Source of the DNA: Alphaproteobacteria bacterium
GTDB lineage: Bacteria > Pseudomonadota > Alphaproteobacteria > UBA828
Direction of reading: 5' to 3'
DNA: 6,463 nucleotides
Assembly (NCBI GenBank): GCA_029937205.1
Contig: JAPYQV010000169.1
Coordinates: 1-6,463 of the forward strand
This document shows positions 6,163 through 6,463 of the stretch, one piece after another. How positions within the stretch are numbered: the stretch's first letter is position 1; each line of letters begins with the position of its first letter. A program made the translations under genes and the position numbers. The notes under the pieces are model-generated. The model ran no database searches. It saw nothing but the letters and a program-made list of their open reading frames with translations, and was not told where the DNA came from.

Positions 6163-6463
6163 ATGAAGGCTTTGAACGGCTTACATCATGTGACGCTGTG
6201 CGTCGGAGACAAGCAGGAAGACTATGAGTTCCACACCAAAATTCTCGGCCTGAGAAGCGTCAAGAAAACGCTGCTCTATGATGGCAAGGTGCCGATCTAC
6301 CACCTTTACTACGGCAATGCCGATGGCGATGTGGGCTCAATCGTCACCACATTTCCCATGCGCCACACCGGCGTAAAAGGAACGTTGGGCAACAATCAGA
6401 TTCAAGGCGTCATGCTGGCGATCCCGATCGGCGCATCGGAATTTTGGTCGGACAGGCTGCGGG
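6163..6463 (+). CDS. PcpA/LinE-like ring-cleaving dioxygenase (VOC family), N-terminal part, cut by window edge
   Basis: An open frame of 100 complete codons starts at ATG 6163, preceded by AAGGA (6151-6155) at 7 nt, and leaves the window without a stop. It encodes the first VOC (glyoxalase-fold) module of a ring-cleaving dioxygenase. GLHHVTLCVGD (6-16), LYDGKVPIYHLYYG (42-55) and VTTFPMRHTG (64-73) resemble, from memory, the N-terminus of PcpA and LinE, which cleave chlorinated or plain hydroquinones. His9 aligns with PcpA iron ligand His11, and His8 and Thr11 with second-shell His10 and Thr13. The other ligands (a His and a Glu in the second module) are beyond the edge; family members have about 320 residues. 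It lies 56 bp after maleylacetate reductase in the same direction. Related proteins of unknown or quinone-detoxifying role (MhqA/MhqO types) share this fold, so the substrate is inferred. Confidence 0.8.
   Translation, partial: MKALNGLHHVTLCVGDKQEDYEFHTKILGLRSVKKTLLYDGKVPIYHLYYGNADGDVGSIVTTFPMRHTGVKGTLGNNQIQGVMLAIPIGASEFWSDRLR

Noticed and set aside
1..6463. Mobile element, CRISPR, tRNA or phage-derived content
   Set aside because: No terminal inverted repeats, transposase motifs, regularly spaced repeats or cloverleaf structures were seen; almost all bases are explained by the catabolic genes.

Overview
The window is a catabolic gene cluster for hydroquinone-type aromatics from a moderately GC-rich proteobacterium. 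I favour an alphaproteobacterium from the gene content, the codon use and the IclR-type control; the exact taxon cannot be read from this sequence. All structural genes lie on the + strand in tight head-to-tail order. A regulator cut off by the left edge is divergent on the - strand. I see no tRNA, rRNA, CRISPR array, insertion sequence or origin.

Layout: 1-179 (-) is the N-terminal HTH part of an IclR-family regulator of the PcaR/PobR type. 180-298 is a divergent control region with a clear operator (three GTTCG/CGAAC half-sites in 211-235, including a perfect 16-bp palindrome) lying where two opposing promoters meet. 299-796 and 840-1823 encode the small and large subunits of a two-component, iron-dependent hydroquinone 1,2-dioxygenase (HapCD / PnpC1C2 type). 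1906-3375 is an NAD-type aldehyde dehydrogenase, expected to be 4-hydroxymuconic semialdehyde dehydrogenase. 3390-4259 and 4252-5028 are the two overlapping subunits of a glutaconate-type (CatIJ-like) CoA-transferase, expected to act on 3-oxoadipate. 5042-6106 is maleylacetate reductase. 6163 to the right edge is the N-terminal third of a VOC-fold ring-cleaving dioxygenase like PcpA/LinE.

Together they encode a continuous route: hydroquinone -> 4-hydroxymuconic semialdehyde (dioxygenase) -> maleylacetate (aldehyde dehydrogenase) -> 3-oxoadipate (maleylacetate reductase) -> 3-oxoadipyl-CoA (CoA-transferase). A thiolase elsewhere would then yield succinyl-CoA and acetyl-CoA. No enzyme that makes hydroquinone is in the window.

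The most notable point is that two unrelated hydroquinone-cleaving enzymes, a cupin-type heteromer and a VOC-type single-chain enzyme, appear in one cluster. The individual families are known; I see no evidence for a wholly new type of system.
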